From NCBI GenBank assembly GCA_022843545.1, contig JALHNL010000021.1, positions 1 through 37,378 of the forward strand: a DNA stretch of 37,378 nt, in the 5' to 3' direction. Position 1 is the stretch's first letter. Each line of letters begins with the position of its first letter. The position numbers and the translations under genes were made by a program. The notes under the pieces were generated by a model, which worked only from the letters and a program-made list of their open reading frames with translations, was not told where the DNA came from and made no database searches. The DNA comes from Phycisphaerales bacterium (lineage in GTDB: Bacteria > Planctomycetota > Phycisphaerae > Phycisphaerales > UBA1924). Shown in pieces: positions 1 to 10,109 of this stretch.

Positions 1-875
1 GCCAAGTACACGCTCGACCCTTCCTGTACTACGCCGATCTGCCGGCGATGCTCGAGTCCACCAAGCCCGAGTGCGCCAGCGTGATGACGTCCATCAAGGA
101 CCACCTGCCCGCGGTGCAGGCCGCCGCGCCGCGGGGCGTGCACCTGCTGGTCGAGAAGCCCCTGGCGTTCTCAAGCGACGACGCGCGGGCGATGGCCGCG
201 CTGGCCCGCGAGCACGGCGTCCACCTGCTCACCAATTACGAGACCAGTTGGTACGCCTCGGTCCGTGAGGCGAAGCGGCTCGCGGACTCCGGCGAGCGCG
301 GCCCGATCCGTCGCATGGTCTTCCGCCACGGGCATAAAGGCCCCAAGGAAATCGGCTGCTCCAAGGAATTCCTGGCGTGGCTCACCGATCCTGAGCAGAA
401 CGGCGGCGGCGCGATCGTGGACTTTGGCTGCTACGGCGCGATCCTGTCCACGTGGATGATGGGCGGTCAGCGGCCGACCTCCGTCGTCGCCAGCGCCGCC
501 ACGCTGAAGCCGGACGTTTATCCACGCGTCGATGATGACGCCACGATCGTGCTCACCTATCCCGGCGCCACCGCCACCATCCAGGCGTCCTGGGCGTGGA
601 CACACGACAACAAGGAGATGGACCTGCACACCGAGAAGGGCTCGGTACACGCGGGCAAGTGGGACGATCTCCTGGTCCGCGATCCCGATCAGCCGCCGCG
701 CGCCGTGAAGCCCGGCGCGAAGCCGCCCCAGCTCGAGAACGAATGGGTGTACTTCAAGCGCGTCGTGCGCGGCGAGTGCGCCGTCGATCCGCTTTCCAGC
801 CTTGAACTCAACCTCATCGCCGTCGAGATTCTCGACTCCGCCCGGCGGCAAGTCGCGGACGCGAAGACGAAGTAG
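1..875 (+). CDS. Gfo/Idh/MocA family oxidoreductase (5' truncated by window edge)
   Basis: NAD(P)-dependent dehydrogenase-like protein of the Gfo/Idh/MocA family, which usually oxidises or reduces sugars and cyclitols in the cytoplasm. The frame is open from base 3 with no stop, and the text before the first ATG at 48 already reads like family sequence (FLYYADLPAML), so the true start and the N-terminal GxGxxG nucleotide-binding loop lie upstream of the window. The family hallmark EKP is present in HLLVEKPLAF, at the end of the Rossmann half, followed by a GGGAIVDFGCYGA stretch and the beta-sheet substrate domain. The gene ends at a TAG, 11 bp before a strong hairpin terminator. The substrate cannot be told from sequence. 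Family assignment is firm. Confidence 0.85.
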   Translation, partial: QVHARPFLYYADLPAMLESTKPECASVMTSIKDHLPAVQAAAPRGVHLLVEKPLAFSSDDARAMAALAREHGVHLLTNYETSWYASVREAKRLADSGERGPIRRMVFRHGHKGPKEIGCSKEFLAWLTDPEQNGGGAIVDFGCYGAILSTWMMGGQRPTSVVASAATLKPDVYPRVDDDATIVLTYPGATATIQASWAWTHDNKEMDLHTEKGSVHAGKWDDLLVRDPDQPPRAVKPGAKPPQLENEWVYFKRVVRGECAVDPLSSLELNLIAVEILDSARRQVADAKTK

Positions 876-886
876 CCCGAAACGGC

Positions 887-916
887 CGCGGGCCCCTGGT
901 TTCCCAGGGGCCCGCG
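887..916. terminator. Bidirectional hairpin terminator
   Basis: A perfect 13-bp GC-rich stem (887-899 with 904-916) closes on a TTTC loop. It sits between the stop codon of the plus-strand oxidoreductase (875) and the 3' end of the minus-strand RNase P RNA (about 923), so it can end both converging transcripts. There is no strong U-tract, which is common in very GC-rich genomes. Confidence 0.75.
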
Positions 917-922
917 TCAAGT

Positions 923-1363
923 CCGGCGTGGTCGTGTAAGCCGAGTTCTGTGCGGCCCGGCCGTTTCCGTCCCCGGTCCATTGACGGGGGCTGGGGAACG
1001 GACATGCCGGGTGCCGCGGCCATTTCTCTGCGCCGCGCGTTGCCGCGCGGCTCAAGCGGTCTACCCGCCGCCTTCCAGCCGGACAGGCTGTCAGGTCCTT
1101 TCGGACCCGCGGCGGCTGCGTGACCTTGCACGCGGTGGGGTTTGCCGTGCCCCGTCCATCACTGGACGAGCGGTGCGCTCTTACCGCACCTTTTCACCCT
1201 TGCCTGTGGGCCTTGCGGCCCCATCGGCGGTATGTTCTCTGTGGCACTGTCCCGCGCCGGCGACTTGACCAGCGGGTGGGCGTTACCCACCACCGTGTCC
1301 TGCCGTGCTCGGACTTTCCTCTGGTCGGGGCAAGCCCCGCCAGCGGCCGCGTAACCACGCCGT
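923..1363 (-). ncRNA. rnpB: RNase P RNA (bacterial type A)
   Basis: Catalytic RNA of ribonuclease P, which removes the 5' leader of pre-tRNAs. On the minus strand the 5' part carries the conserved AGAGGAAAGTCCGAGC block, the middle carries CACAGAGAACATACCGCC and GGGTGAAAAGGTGCGGTAA, and the 3' end carries ACAGAACTCGGCTTA. These are the universally conserved P4/J regions. The ends were set by the P1 helix: GGCGTGGT on the minus strand near 1361-1354 pairs with ACCACGCC near 932-925. Length is about 440 nt, within the range for type A RNAs. Short open frames across it are chance. The exact ends could be off by a few bases. Confidence 0.93.
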
Positions 1364-1433
1364 TGTTCGGTTGAGAATGAGCCCCAAATCCTAGGGGGCA
1401 CGACGCCGCTGGGTTCTGGTAACATGGGCGGGC

Positions 1434-2513
1434 ATGACGCCCGGCGTGGGCCTATCCGCGACGCTCTGGCTCCGTTCCTCCCAGCTCGCGCTGGCACGGG
1501 AAGTGGTGCGGCATGCCGGCCTCGCCGTGCGGCGCGCGGGCGGGCCCGATCCGGGCCGCGCCCCGCAGATCGCCGCGGAGTGGGGGGCTGCGCCCATCGA
1601 CGATCTCCGGGCCGCGCTGGCGACCGCTTCGGGCGAGGTGGTGCTGCTCATGGACAGCACCGGGCTGGGCGGCGCGGGCGTGCCCTGGGCGGGTGATGAG
1701 CAGATGCTGCGCGCAGCGCGGCAGCGCGGGGCCAAGGTCATCAGCCTTGAGCCCGTGCCGGCGTCGCTGCTGGAACTGAGCACGGGTGTCTCCCAGGCTC
1801 TGCGGGCCCCGCTGGTGATGGGCAGCGAGCCCGACGAGGCCGACCCCGAGCCCGGCGCGCGGACAGTGCCCGACCTGGTGTGGCTCGCGCCCTTGTCGCG
1901 CCTCTGCGATCCGGTGCGCGACCTGCCGGAGATGATCGAGCAATTCGGGGCCGTCAGATCCCTGAGCCTGGAGTGCTCGGGAAGCCCCGACTCGGGCTCG
2001 CTGGGCATGCGGCTGTGGGACGCGATGGACCTGGCCGGGCGGATCATGGGCGAGCCCGAAACCGTCCACGCCAGCTACAGCGGCGCGGCCTCGGGCCGGG
2101 CTCTGCACGTTCTTCCCGGCGAGAGCCTCCGCGACCTGCACGGCGACCTCACCGCGTCGCTGCGCTTCGCCGACGGACGCGGCGCGGCCATCTTTGTGAC
2201 CGATCAGGCCGACACGCTGGCGCTTCGCGCAACCCTCACCGGGCCCACGGGGGTCATCCGGGTCACCGACCGCGACCTGTCGTGGCGCACCACCTCGGGC
2301 GAGGAGCGGGTGGCGTCGGGCGCCCCGCGCGACCCGCGCGGCTCCGGCCAGATCATCGCCGAGCAGATCCAGCGGCTACTCGACACCTCGGGCGCGGCCC
2401 TGGGCGGGGTCGACGTGCCCCGAACACTCGCCATGAGCCAGGCCGCGCTGCTCTCGTCGCGAACCGGCGAGCCCGAACGCCCGGACCTCGTTCGGCGTAT
2501 GGCGGGAGGGTGA
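1434..2513 (+). CDS. Degenerate Gfo/Idh/MocA-like protein
   Basis: 359 residues, start ATG at 1434. The C-terminal half behaves like the substrate domain of Gfo/Idh/MocA proteins: a beta-rich run around LHGDLTASLRFADG, then DVPRTLAMSQAALLSSRTGE near the end, which resembles the family's closing helix (AxxxSxxTG). The N-terminal half is Rossmann-like in pattern, with alternating strands and helices and a segment VVLLMDSTG. However, I see neither a clear GxGxxG loop nor the EKP motif, so it may not bind NAD(P) in the usual way. It lies next to a true family member but is separated from it by rnpB. It may be a regulatory or structural relative. The family link is inferred; the coding call is solid because codon bias and length fit. 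Confidence 0.65.
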   Translation: MTPGVGLSATLWLRSSQLALAREVVRHAGLAVRRAGGPDPGRAPQIAAEWGAAPIDDLRAALATASGEVVLLMDSTGLGGAGVPWAGDEQMLRAARQRGAKVISLEPVPASLLELSTGVSQALRAPLVMGSEPDEADPEPGARTVPDLVWLAPLSRLCDPVRDLPEMIEQFGAVRSLSLECSGSPDSGSLGMRLWDAMDLAGRIMGEPETVHASYSGAASGRALHVLPGESLRDLHGDLTASLRFADGRGAAIFVTDQADTLALRATLTGPTGVIRVTDRDLSWRTTSGEERVASGAPRDPRGSGQIIAEQIQRLLDTSGAALGGVDVPRTLAMSQAALLSSRTGEPERPDLVRRMAGG

Positions 2514-2663
2514 ACCCCCGGGCTCCCGGGCTCTGTCCCCGTTTGCGGCCGAGGCGGGTGTGCCCGCGGCGGGCGGTTACCGGGCGTGGTTTGGACGCTC
2601 TAACGTTGGGGTGAACGCTTCGCTCCCCGGTGGGCGATAGTGATCATCTGGGAGGTGTTGCCG

Positions 2664-4058
2664 GTGGCCGGTTGGCGCGTCATCTTGGCTCTGGTCGCTT
2701 CGGGCGTCTTGCTCGGCGCGGGCGGCTGCATGCGCGTTGAACTTGCGGACGGCCCAACCGCCGCCGCGCTGGCCCCCGCCGACCGCGCCGCGGAGCGCTG
2801 GGCGAGCGCCGAGGCCTGGCCCAAGCGGGTCACGACGTGGTCGGGCCTCCGCCGAACGACCACCCGGGCCTTGCCCGACGGTCGCCGCCCGATGGGGCTG
2901 GTGCGCGAGGTGCAGGGCCCGATCATCTCGATGTCCGACCGCCCCGAGGTGCTCGAGCGCATCAAGATCGAAGCGCAGGAGGACATGCGCTGGGTGACCG
3001 GCGCACTGCGGCGGGCCTCGCCGCGCGATCTGCGCGTGCTCGCGGAGGGGCCCGGCGCCTATGTCTTCGCCACGCATCCCAGCCCCACGCCGGAGGAAGT
3101 CGAGTCGGCCAGGCGGCTGGTGTATCTGAAGTTCATCTCCGGCGAGGAAGAGCCCGCCCCCGACGATCCTGATCGCCTCCACATCCGCGTGCAGCGCACC
3201 TGGATGGTGGTGTACCCCTCGCGGGCCGCCGAGTCGCGCGGGCTGATCGTCCTGGCGCCGGGCATCTTCGGCACCCCGGTGAATGTCGTCGAAGACCTCG
3301 TCGCCCGGTTGCAGAACTCGGGGTGGTCGGTGCTGCGCCTCGCGTCGCACTCGGCGCGATTCACCGAGCGGGTGGACTTCGCCGTCAACCTGGATGACCC
3401 CGCCCCCGCGGCGGAGCAGATCGCCGCCGAACTCACCGACCGCGCCGCGGAGTGCGCCTACGCGGTGGAGGCCGCGTGCCTGTGGCTGCGCGAGCGGAGG
3501 CCCGAGCTGCTCCGCGGGCCGCGCGTGCTGGTGGGCCTCTCGGGCGGCGCGATGGTGGGGCCCACCATCGTGGCCCGCGACCCCGACGCCTGGGCCGGCG
3601 CGGTGCTCGTGGCCGGCGGCACCAACTTCATGCGCGTGGCGCTCGAGTCCAGTTACGCGAACTGGGTCGACGCCCTTCGGTTCTCCTTCTTCCGCGAGGG
3701 CGATCAGGGCGCGGCCGCGGTCGAGCCGAGCGAAGAGGACATCCGCCGGCTGGACGCGCTGTATCTCGAACGCGCCGGAATCGACAGCACCTTCACCGCC
3801 CGCGCGCTGCTGGGCAAGCCCGTGCTCATCATCCACGCCTCGGGCGATTCGGCCGTGCCCGCGGTGCGCGGCGAAGAGCTGTGGCGGATTCTGGGCCGAC
3901 CGGAGCGCTGGGTTTTCGGCTCCGGCCACGAGATTCTGTTCCTCATGCTCCCCGGCCAGTTCGGGCGGCTCACCGACTGGCTCAGCGAACAGTTCCCCGC
4001 TCCGCCGGCCTCCGCCCCCGCCGAGCCCACCGCACCCGCGAGCCCTCCCCCGGCGTAG
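2664..4058 (+). CDS. Lipoprotein alpha/beta hydrolase (esterase-like)
   Basis: Serine hydrolase predicted to be anchored in the cell envelope. A GTG at 2664 is chosen because GGAGG lies 8 bp upstream (2651-2655); an earlier in-frame GTG at 2640 lacks such a site. The N-terminus is a hydrophobic signal (WRVILALVASGVLLGAGGC) ending in a candidate lipidated Cys22, although the lipobox is weak. The catalytic triad can be placed: nucleophile Ser293 in VGLSGGAM, Asp395 in SGDSAVP and His422 in GSGHEI. A GLIVLAPGIFGTP strand before them fits the oxyanion region. A proline/alanine-rich tail follows the fold. The substrate is unknown. It is followed after only 9 bp by an unrecognised gene, suggesting co-transcription. 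Confidence 0.8.
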   Translation: MAGWRVILALVASGVLLGAGGCMRVELADGPTAAALAPADRAAERWASAEAWPKRVTTWSGLRRTTTRALPDGRRPMGLVREVQGPIISMSDRPEVLERIKIEAQEDMRWVTGALRRASPRDLRVLAEGPGAYVFATHPSPTPEEVESARRLVYLKFISGEEEPAPDDPDRLHIRVQRTWMVVYPSRAAESRGLIVLAPGIFGTPVNVVEDLVARLQNSGWSVLRLASHSARFTERVDFAVNLDDPAPAAEQIAAELTDRAAECAYAVEAACLWLRERRPELLRGPRVLVGLSGGAMVGPTIVARDPDAWAGAVLVAGGTNFMRVALESSYANWVDALRFSFFREGDQGAAAVEPSEEDIRRLDALYLERAGIDSTFTARALLGKPVLIIHASGDSAVPAVRGEELWRILGRPERWVFGSGHEILFLMLPGQFGRLTDWLSEQFPAPPASAPAEPTAPASPPPA

Positions 4059-4067
4059 AGACTCCCG

Positions 4068-5030
4068 ATGGACCTGGCGATCAGCCCCTACCACCTGACG
4101 ACACGTGAGCCGGCCGCGATGGCCGCGATGCTCCTGGGCGCGCGGGTCTTCACCATCCTTCCCGTGCCCGCCGACGGGGTCAGCAAGCCCTCGGTCCGCC
4201 GGGCCATGCACGACTGCCCGCGATACGCACGCCTGCTGGAGTCCTGGCGATGGAGCGGCCCGCTGTGGCGCGGCGGGGTGGTGCGCAGCACGCTCGAGGG
4301 CAAGGACGCGATGGGCGAGGCCCGCGCCGCCGACGCGGGGATCGCCCGCGAGCCGCAGTGGCAGCCCCTGCGCCGCTTCCAGCACGACGGGCTCTTCGGC
4401 GCGGGCCAAGCCGCGCTTGATCTCGTGTGCGCCGACCTGCTCAAGGGCGGCCCTGACCCGGGCATCTGCGTGCCGCTGGTCGCGGGGCTCGATCGCTTCG
4501 CCGCCGCGCACGGGCTGATGGCCGTCCGCTCCGGGGGCGAGCAGGTCAGGTCGGGCCGCCCGCCAAGCCTGGCGCAGCGGGCCGAGGCGCTGATGGGCAC
4601 GCCGGTCTTCAGCGCCGCCGTGCCCGTGCTGACGGCGGCCGGTGGCGAGGTGCTCGCGCGGGCGCGAGAGATGCTTGAGCCCGACCTGCACCCCCTGCGC
4701 GAGGCGATGAGTCTCACCCTCCGTGAGGCCGACGCCAAGACCATCCAGGCCCGTGTGCGGGCCGCGGCGGGACGGTACCAGGAGGCGTTTGAAGCGGCCC
4801 GGCGCGAACTGGTGGGCCGCGACGACGAAGCGGGCCAGCGCGTCACCGCGGGGCTGGTGCGGATCGAGGCCCGCCGCTGGCCCATCGACGCGGCCCTCAG
4901 GTCCACCCTCGCCGCGCTCAACACCGCCCGCGCCACCGGGCGGATGGGCGACCGCTCTTCCGCCGGTCCGGCGCCCGCGCCCGACCTGTCTCTTCGGGCG
5001 CTGGTCGTTACGCCCATGGCCGTGGCGTGA
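4068..5030 (+). CDS. Unrecognised protein, probably conserved in the lineage
   Basis: 320 residues, start ATG at 4068, 9 bp after the esterase stop and probably in the same transcript. I do not recognise a family. There is no signal peptide or obvious membrane segment. The N-terminal third (from LAISPYHLTTREPAAMAA) is mixed alpha/beta. A central block contains LVAGLDRFAAAHGLM. Residues about 185-285 are strongly helical and rich in Arg, Ala and Glu (VLARAREMLEPDLHPL, then AALRSTLAALNTARATG), which could be a helical bundle or coiled coil. The last 25 residues are Pro/Ala-rich and then hydrophobic. Codon usage matches neighbours, so it is very likely a real gene. No function is assigned. Confidence 0.6.
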   Translation: MDLAISPYHLTTREPAAMAAMLLGARVFTILPVPADGVSKPSVRRAMHDCPRYARLLESWRWSGPLWRGGVVRSTLEGKDAMGEARAADAGIAREPQWQPLRRFQHDGLFGAGQAALDLVCADLLKGGPDPGICVPLVAGLDRFAAAHGLMAVRSGGEQVRSGRPPSLAQRAEALMGTPVFSAAVPVLTAAGGEVLARAREMLEPDLHPLREAMSLTLREADAKTIQARVRAAAGRYQEAFEAARRELVGRDDEAGQRVTAGLVRIEARRWPIDAALRSTLAALNTARATGRMGDRSSAGPAPAPDLSLRALVVTPMAVA

Positions 5031-5073
5031 GCGCGCCGGGCTCCGCCCCCGCGCGGCGGTAAACTAGCCCCTC

Positions 5074-6027
5074 ATGGCCTCACGCGCGCTCAAGAACTTC
5101 CTCAAGCGGCAGTGGTTCCGCACGTTCATGCTGAGCGAGCGGCTCGGCTGGCACCTGGTGCCCGTGAACTACTACTCGCCGCTGACCCAGCTCGGAGAAC
5201 TCAGGCGCACGCGCGAGCGCTGGGCGCGCCGCTCCAATATGGCCGGCATCGCCGTGGACCTCGACGCTCAGGTCGCCTGCCTGCGCGCCATGGTCGCCCC
5301 TTTCGTGAGCGAAGTGGCGGGAGGCGCGGTCTATGAGCGGGCGCGGCAACTGGGCTACGGGCCCGGCTACGGCTACATCGAGGCCCAGGCCCTCCACGCC
5401 GTGGTCCGGTCGCTCAAGCCCCGCCGGATCATCGAGGTCGGCTCGGGCGTCTCCACCGCCTGCGCCCTGCGCGCCGGCGAGATGAACGCGGCTGAGGGCG
5501 CGCCCGCGCCCGCCATCACCTGCATCGAGCCCTTCCCGCACGCTCCGCTCCGCAAGCAGGCCAGCATCACGCTCATCGAGAAGCCCGTGCAGGACGTGCC
5601 CGTCGAGGCCTTCGCCGCGCTCGACGCGGGCGACCTGCTCTTCATCGACAGCACCCACGTCACCAAGCCCGGCAGCGACGTGAACCACCTGTTCCTGGAC
5701 GTCTTGCCCACGCTGCGCCCCGGCGTGGTCGTGCATGTTCACGACATCTTCCTGCCCTTCCAGCACGGGCCGTTCGTCCTTAAGCAGTTCTTCGCGCCCA
5801 ACGAGACGGCGGTGCTCCAGGCCTACATGGCGCACAACCCCAAGGTGGAAACGCTCTTCTGCCTCAGCCACCTCTTCCACGACCGGGCCGCGGCGCTCAA
5901 GCAGATCTTCCCCGACTTTGACCCGCAGCAGGTGGACTCGGTCACCGGCCTCGAGCCCGACAGCGTGCCGCCCTTCTTCCCGAACACCAAGCACTTCCCC
6001 ACGTCCATCTACCTGCGAACGAAGTGA
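5074..6027 (+). CDS. Class I SAM-dependent methyltransferase
   Basis: 317 residues, ATG at 5074. The SAM-binding motif I is [14 protein letters not shown] near residues 119-132. It is followed by [10 protein letters not shown], where the acidic residue after the second strand would contact the ribose, then [17 protein letters not shown] and [13 protein letters not shown]. This arrangement, with a DSTH and a later HVHDIF, resembles the methyltransferase-24 group. About 100 residues of N-terminal extension include a basic, aromatic segment ([13 protein letters not shown]) that could touch a membrane or nucleic acid. The substrate is unknown. Members of this group are often found near surface-polysaccharide or lipid genes, but nothing here proves that. 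It ends 28 bp before the next gene. Confidence 0.8.
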   Translation: MASRALKNFLKRQWFRTFMLSERLGWHLVPVNYYSPLTQLGELRRTRERWARRSNMAGIAVDLDAQVACLRAMVAPFVSEVAGGAVYERARQLGYGPGYGYIEAQALHAVVRSLKPRRIIEVGSGVSTACALRAGEMNAAEGAPAPAITCIEPFPHAPLRKQASITLIEKPVQDVPVEAFAALDAGDLLFIDSTHVTKPGSDVNHLFLDVLPTLRPGVVVHVHDIFLPFQHGPFVLKQFFAPNETAVLQAYMAHNPKVETLFCLSHLFHDRAAALKQIFPDFDPQQVDSVTGLEPDSVPPFFPNTKHFPTSIYLRTK

Positions 6028-6055
6028 CAAAGCCAGCGGCGGGATACGGTGGTGC

Positions 6056-8359
6056 ATGGCCAACCGCCTGGCGCACGAGTCCAGCCCCTATCTCCTGCAG
6101 CACGCCCACAACCCCGTCGACTGGTGGGCGTGGTGCGATGAAGCGATCAACGAGGCCCGCCGGCGCGACGTGCCGATCCTGGTGTCCATCGGCTACAGCA
6201 CCTGCTACTGGTGCCACGTCATGGAGCGCGAGTCCTTCGAGAACGCGCAGACCGCCCGCGTCATGAACGAGCGCTTCGTGTGCATCAAGGTCGACCGCGA
6301 AGAGCGACCCGACCTGGACGACGCCTGCATGGCCGCGGTGCAGATGCTCACCGGTCACGGCGGCTGGCCGCTCAACGTGTTCCTTGACCCGCGCTCGCTC
6401 GCGCCGTTCTGGGGCGGGACGTACTTCCCGCCCGTGCCCGCCCACGGACGCCCCAGCTTCACGCAGGTGCTGGAGCGGCTCAGCGAGGCCTATCAGACGC
6501 GGCGCGACGAGATCACCGGGCAGGCCGCCGCGGTGGCCAAAGAGGTCGCCGCGTCCATCGCCGCCAGGCGCGAGCCCGTGCTCGTCGGTCAGGAGCAGGT
6601 GATCCGCGCGCTCCAGACGCTGCTGACGATCTTCGACCGCACCCACGGCGGGTTCGGCGGCGCACCCAAGTTCCCCCAGCCCGTCTACGCCCGACTCCTC
6701 CTCGACGTGCGCGGCTTCGCCGACAGCGACGACACCCGCGCCGCCATCGACCACGCCCTGCGATTCACCCTCGACCGCATGGCGCTGGGCGGGCTCTTTG
6801 ACCAGGTGGGCGGCGGCTTCCACCGCTACGCCACCGATGCGATCTGGCTCGTGCCTCACTTCGAGAAGATGCTCTACGACCAGGCTCAGCTTCTGGAGGT
6901 CTACGCCGACGCCGCGGCGCAACTGGGCGATCCGTTCTACGCCCACATCGCGAAGCGCACCGCGGCCTATCTCGCCCGCGAGATGACCGACGCCTCCGGC
7001 GCGTTCTTCAGCGCTCAAGACGCCGAGGTCGACGGCCGCGAAGGGCTGAACTACCTGTGGACGCCCGACGAAGTCCGCGCCGCGCTCGCCGCTGAAGACG
7101 CGGAGTTCGCCCTCGATGTGTACGGCCTGGCCCAGGGCCCCAACTTCCGCGACCCGCACCACCCCGGCGAGCCGCCACGCAATGTGCTGCATCTGGCCGA
7201 GCGCCCTGAAGAGATCGCCCGGCGCAAGGGCGTGGAGCCGCGCGACATCATTCAGCGACTGGAGCGCATCAACGCCGCGCTGCTCGCTGTGCGCGACCGC
7301 CGCAAGCAGCCCCGCCTAGACGACAAGGTGATCACCGCGTGGAACGGCCTGATGATCGCGGGTCTGGCCCGCGCCGGCATGAGCCTGGGCGACGAGGAGA
7401 TGGTGGACATGGCGGCCCGCGCGGCCCGCGCCGTGCTCGCCGGGGCTCGTGCTGACTTGGGCTTGCTGCGCTCCACGCGCGACGGCCAGGGGGCGATCCC
7501 CGCCGTGCTCGACGACTACGCCGCGCTCACCGCCGGCCTCCTCGCGCTCGCTCGGGCTCGTCCGCGAGAGGCGGAGTGGTTATCCGACGCGGAGCGGCTG
7601 ACCGCCGAGGCGGGTGTGCTCTTCGGTGATCGCCAAACCGGCGGCTACGGGGACGTGCGAGAGCACGACCCCTCGCGCGCCGCGACCGTCTTCGTCCGCG
7701 CCAGGTCCACCTACGACGGGGCCATGCCCTCTCCCGCCGGGATCATGCTGCACAACCTTGTCGATCTGGCGGAGATCACCCGCAGCGACGGCTACGAGGA
7801 CGACGCCCGCCGCCTGCTGCTCACGCTCAGCGCCGCCATCCACGATTCGCCCATCTCCACCGTCAACGCCACACGTGGTCTGCTGCGGCTGCTGGCGCGC
7901 GACCCCGCGTCGCTCCACACCGCCATGCTCAGTTCCGGCGCCAAGCGGCCCGCCGCCAAGACCGATCAGGACCCCGTCGAGGTGCTCGTCAGCGACGATG
8001 AGATCCCCGTCGGGCCCGAGCAGCCCGCGGAGTTCTTCATCCGCCTCAACATCGCCCGCGGCTTCCACATCAACAGCGCCCACGCCGGCGAGCAGTCCGG
8101 CGGCACGCTGGTGCCGCTGGCGCTGGGCATCACGGGCGGGGCGGGCGTGAAGGTCTACGCCGACTACCCCGAGGGCATGCCCCTGCCGGGCGCCGCGCAC
8201 ACGGTGCACGAGGGCACGATCGAGTTCGCGGTGGCGCTGGAAGCGGTGGGGGAGGTCACGGGTGAGCCAAGGCTCACGATCACCTACCAGCCGTGCGACG
8301 ACACCCGCTGCCTGCGCCCGGTCACCAGCGTGCTGGATGTTCACATCGTCAAGGCCTAG
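6056..8359 (+). CDS. Thioredoxin-fold DUF255/YyaL-type protein with C-terminal DsbD-alpha-like domain
   Basis: 767 residues. The start ATG at 6056 is chosen because [20 protein letters not shown] is the classical N-terminus of YyaL/SSP411 proteins; the longer open frame upstream overlaps the methyltransferase and is not real. Residues about 1-160 form a thioredoxin-like domain with the pair C50-Y-W-C53. The middle, to about 620, is an (alpha/alpha) barrel like those of N-acylglucosamine epimerases, with motifs [23 protein letters not shown] and [13 protein letters not shown]. Residues about 640-767 resemble the N-terminal (alpha) domain of DsbD, including C747 and C752 in [13 protein letters not shown]. 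Members lack an established reaction. The added redox domain suggests electron or thiol transfer, which is inference. Confidence 0.87.
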   Translation: MANRLAHESSPYLLQHAHNPVDWWAWCDEAINEARRRDVPILVSIGYSTCYWCHVMERESFENAQTARVMNERFVCIKVDREERPDLDDACMAAVQMLTGHGGWPLNVFLDPRSLAPFWGGTYFPPVPAHGRPSFTQVLERLSEAYQTRRDEITGQAAAVAKEVAASIAARREPVLVGQEQVIRALQTLLTIFDRTHGGFGGAPKFPQPVYARLLLDVRGFADSDDTRAAIDHALRFTLDRMALGGLFDQVGGGFHRYATDAIWLVPHFEKMLYDQAQLLEVYADAAAQLGDPFYAHIAKRTAAYLAREMTDASGAFFSAQDAEVDGREGLNYLWTPDEVRAALAAEDAEFALDVYGLAQGPNFRDPHHPGEPPRNVLHLAERPEEIARRKGVEPRDIIQRLERINAALLAVRDRRKQPRLDDKVITAWNGLMIAGLARAGMSLGDEEMVDMAARAARAVLAGARADLGLLRSTRDGQGAIPAVLDDYAALTAGLLALARARPREAEWLSDAERLTAEAGVLFGDRQTGGYGDVREHDPSRAATVFVRARSTYDGAMPSPAGIMLHNLVDLAEITRSDGYEDDARRLLLTLSAAIHDSPISTVNATRGLLRLLARDPASLHTAMLSSGAKRPAAKTDQDPVEVLVSDDEIPVGPEQPAEFFIRLNIARGFHINSAHAGEQSGGTLVPLALGITGGAGVKVYADYPEGMPLPGAAHTVHEGTIEFAVALEAVGEVTGEPRLTITYQPCDDTRCLRPVTSVLDVHIVKA

Positions 8360-8375
8360 CCCGCGCGGCCCGCGG

Positions 8376-8570
8376 TCACGCGACCTTCTTCTCGCCCTTG
8401 CTCTCGGGAGGGCTCGAGGGGCCCGACGCCGGCCCGCCCGCCTGCGGCACCTTGATGTTCGTCCCGCAGTTGCGGCAGCGCACGACCTTCCCGCGCGCCG
8501 ACGAGGGCACAGCCAGCACCCTGCGGCACGTCAGTTTGGGGCACATGATCCGGACGTTGTCGTTCGACAT
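8376..8570 (-). CDS. Small zinc-ribbon protein
   Basis: 64 residues, read from ATG at 8570. The first half holds four cysteines, C10 and C15 (CPKLTC) and C32 and C35 (CRNC), spaced as in a zinc ribbon. The second half is a low-complexity tail rich in Gly, Pro, Ser and Lys. It lies tail-to-tail with the YyaL-like gene, whose stop is 16 bp away. Similar short ribbon domains with CRNCGTNIKVP are common at the N-termini of planctomycete proteins, where they may bind nucleic acid or protein. Here the domain stands alone. A 15-residue longer start at 8615 is possible but the extra residues look non-coding. Confidence 0.7.
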   Translation of the reverse strand: MSNDNVRIMCPKLTCRRVLAVPSSARGKVVRCRNCGTNIKVPQAGGPASGPSSPPESKGEKKVA

Positions 8571-8694
8571 CGATGACTCGCCTCGACTGCTTGCAGGTAT
8601 CGACGCGACGGGCATCCCGATTGACCCCGCCCGTCAACCGGCGTGCGACGCCGCGGTCCGCCGCCCGATAACCCGGACTATTCTCGGACTCACC

Positions 8695-10047
<1,353 letters not shown>

Positions 10048-10109
10048 ACGATCCCAGATCGACCGCTACCGGACACGCGAGTCCGGAATCGGCGGTGTAC
10101 GCTTCCCAG

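Noticed and set aside
981-1497. Several short open frames on both strands
   Set aside because: They lie across the RNase P RNA, whose conserved blocks and P1 pairing explain the sequence.
2577-4691. A 704-codon minus-strand open frame
   Set aside because: Antisense to the esterase and its neighbour; no motif, and composition typical of a reverse shadow.
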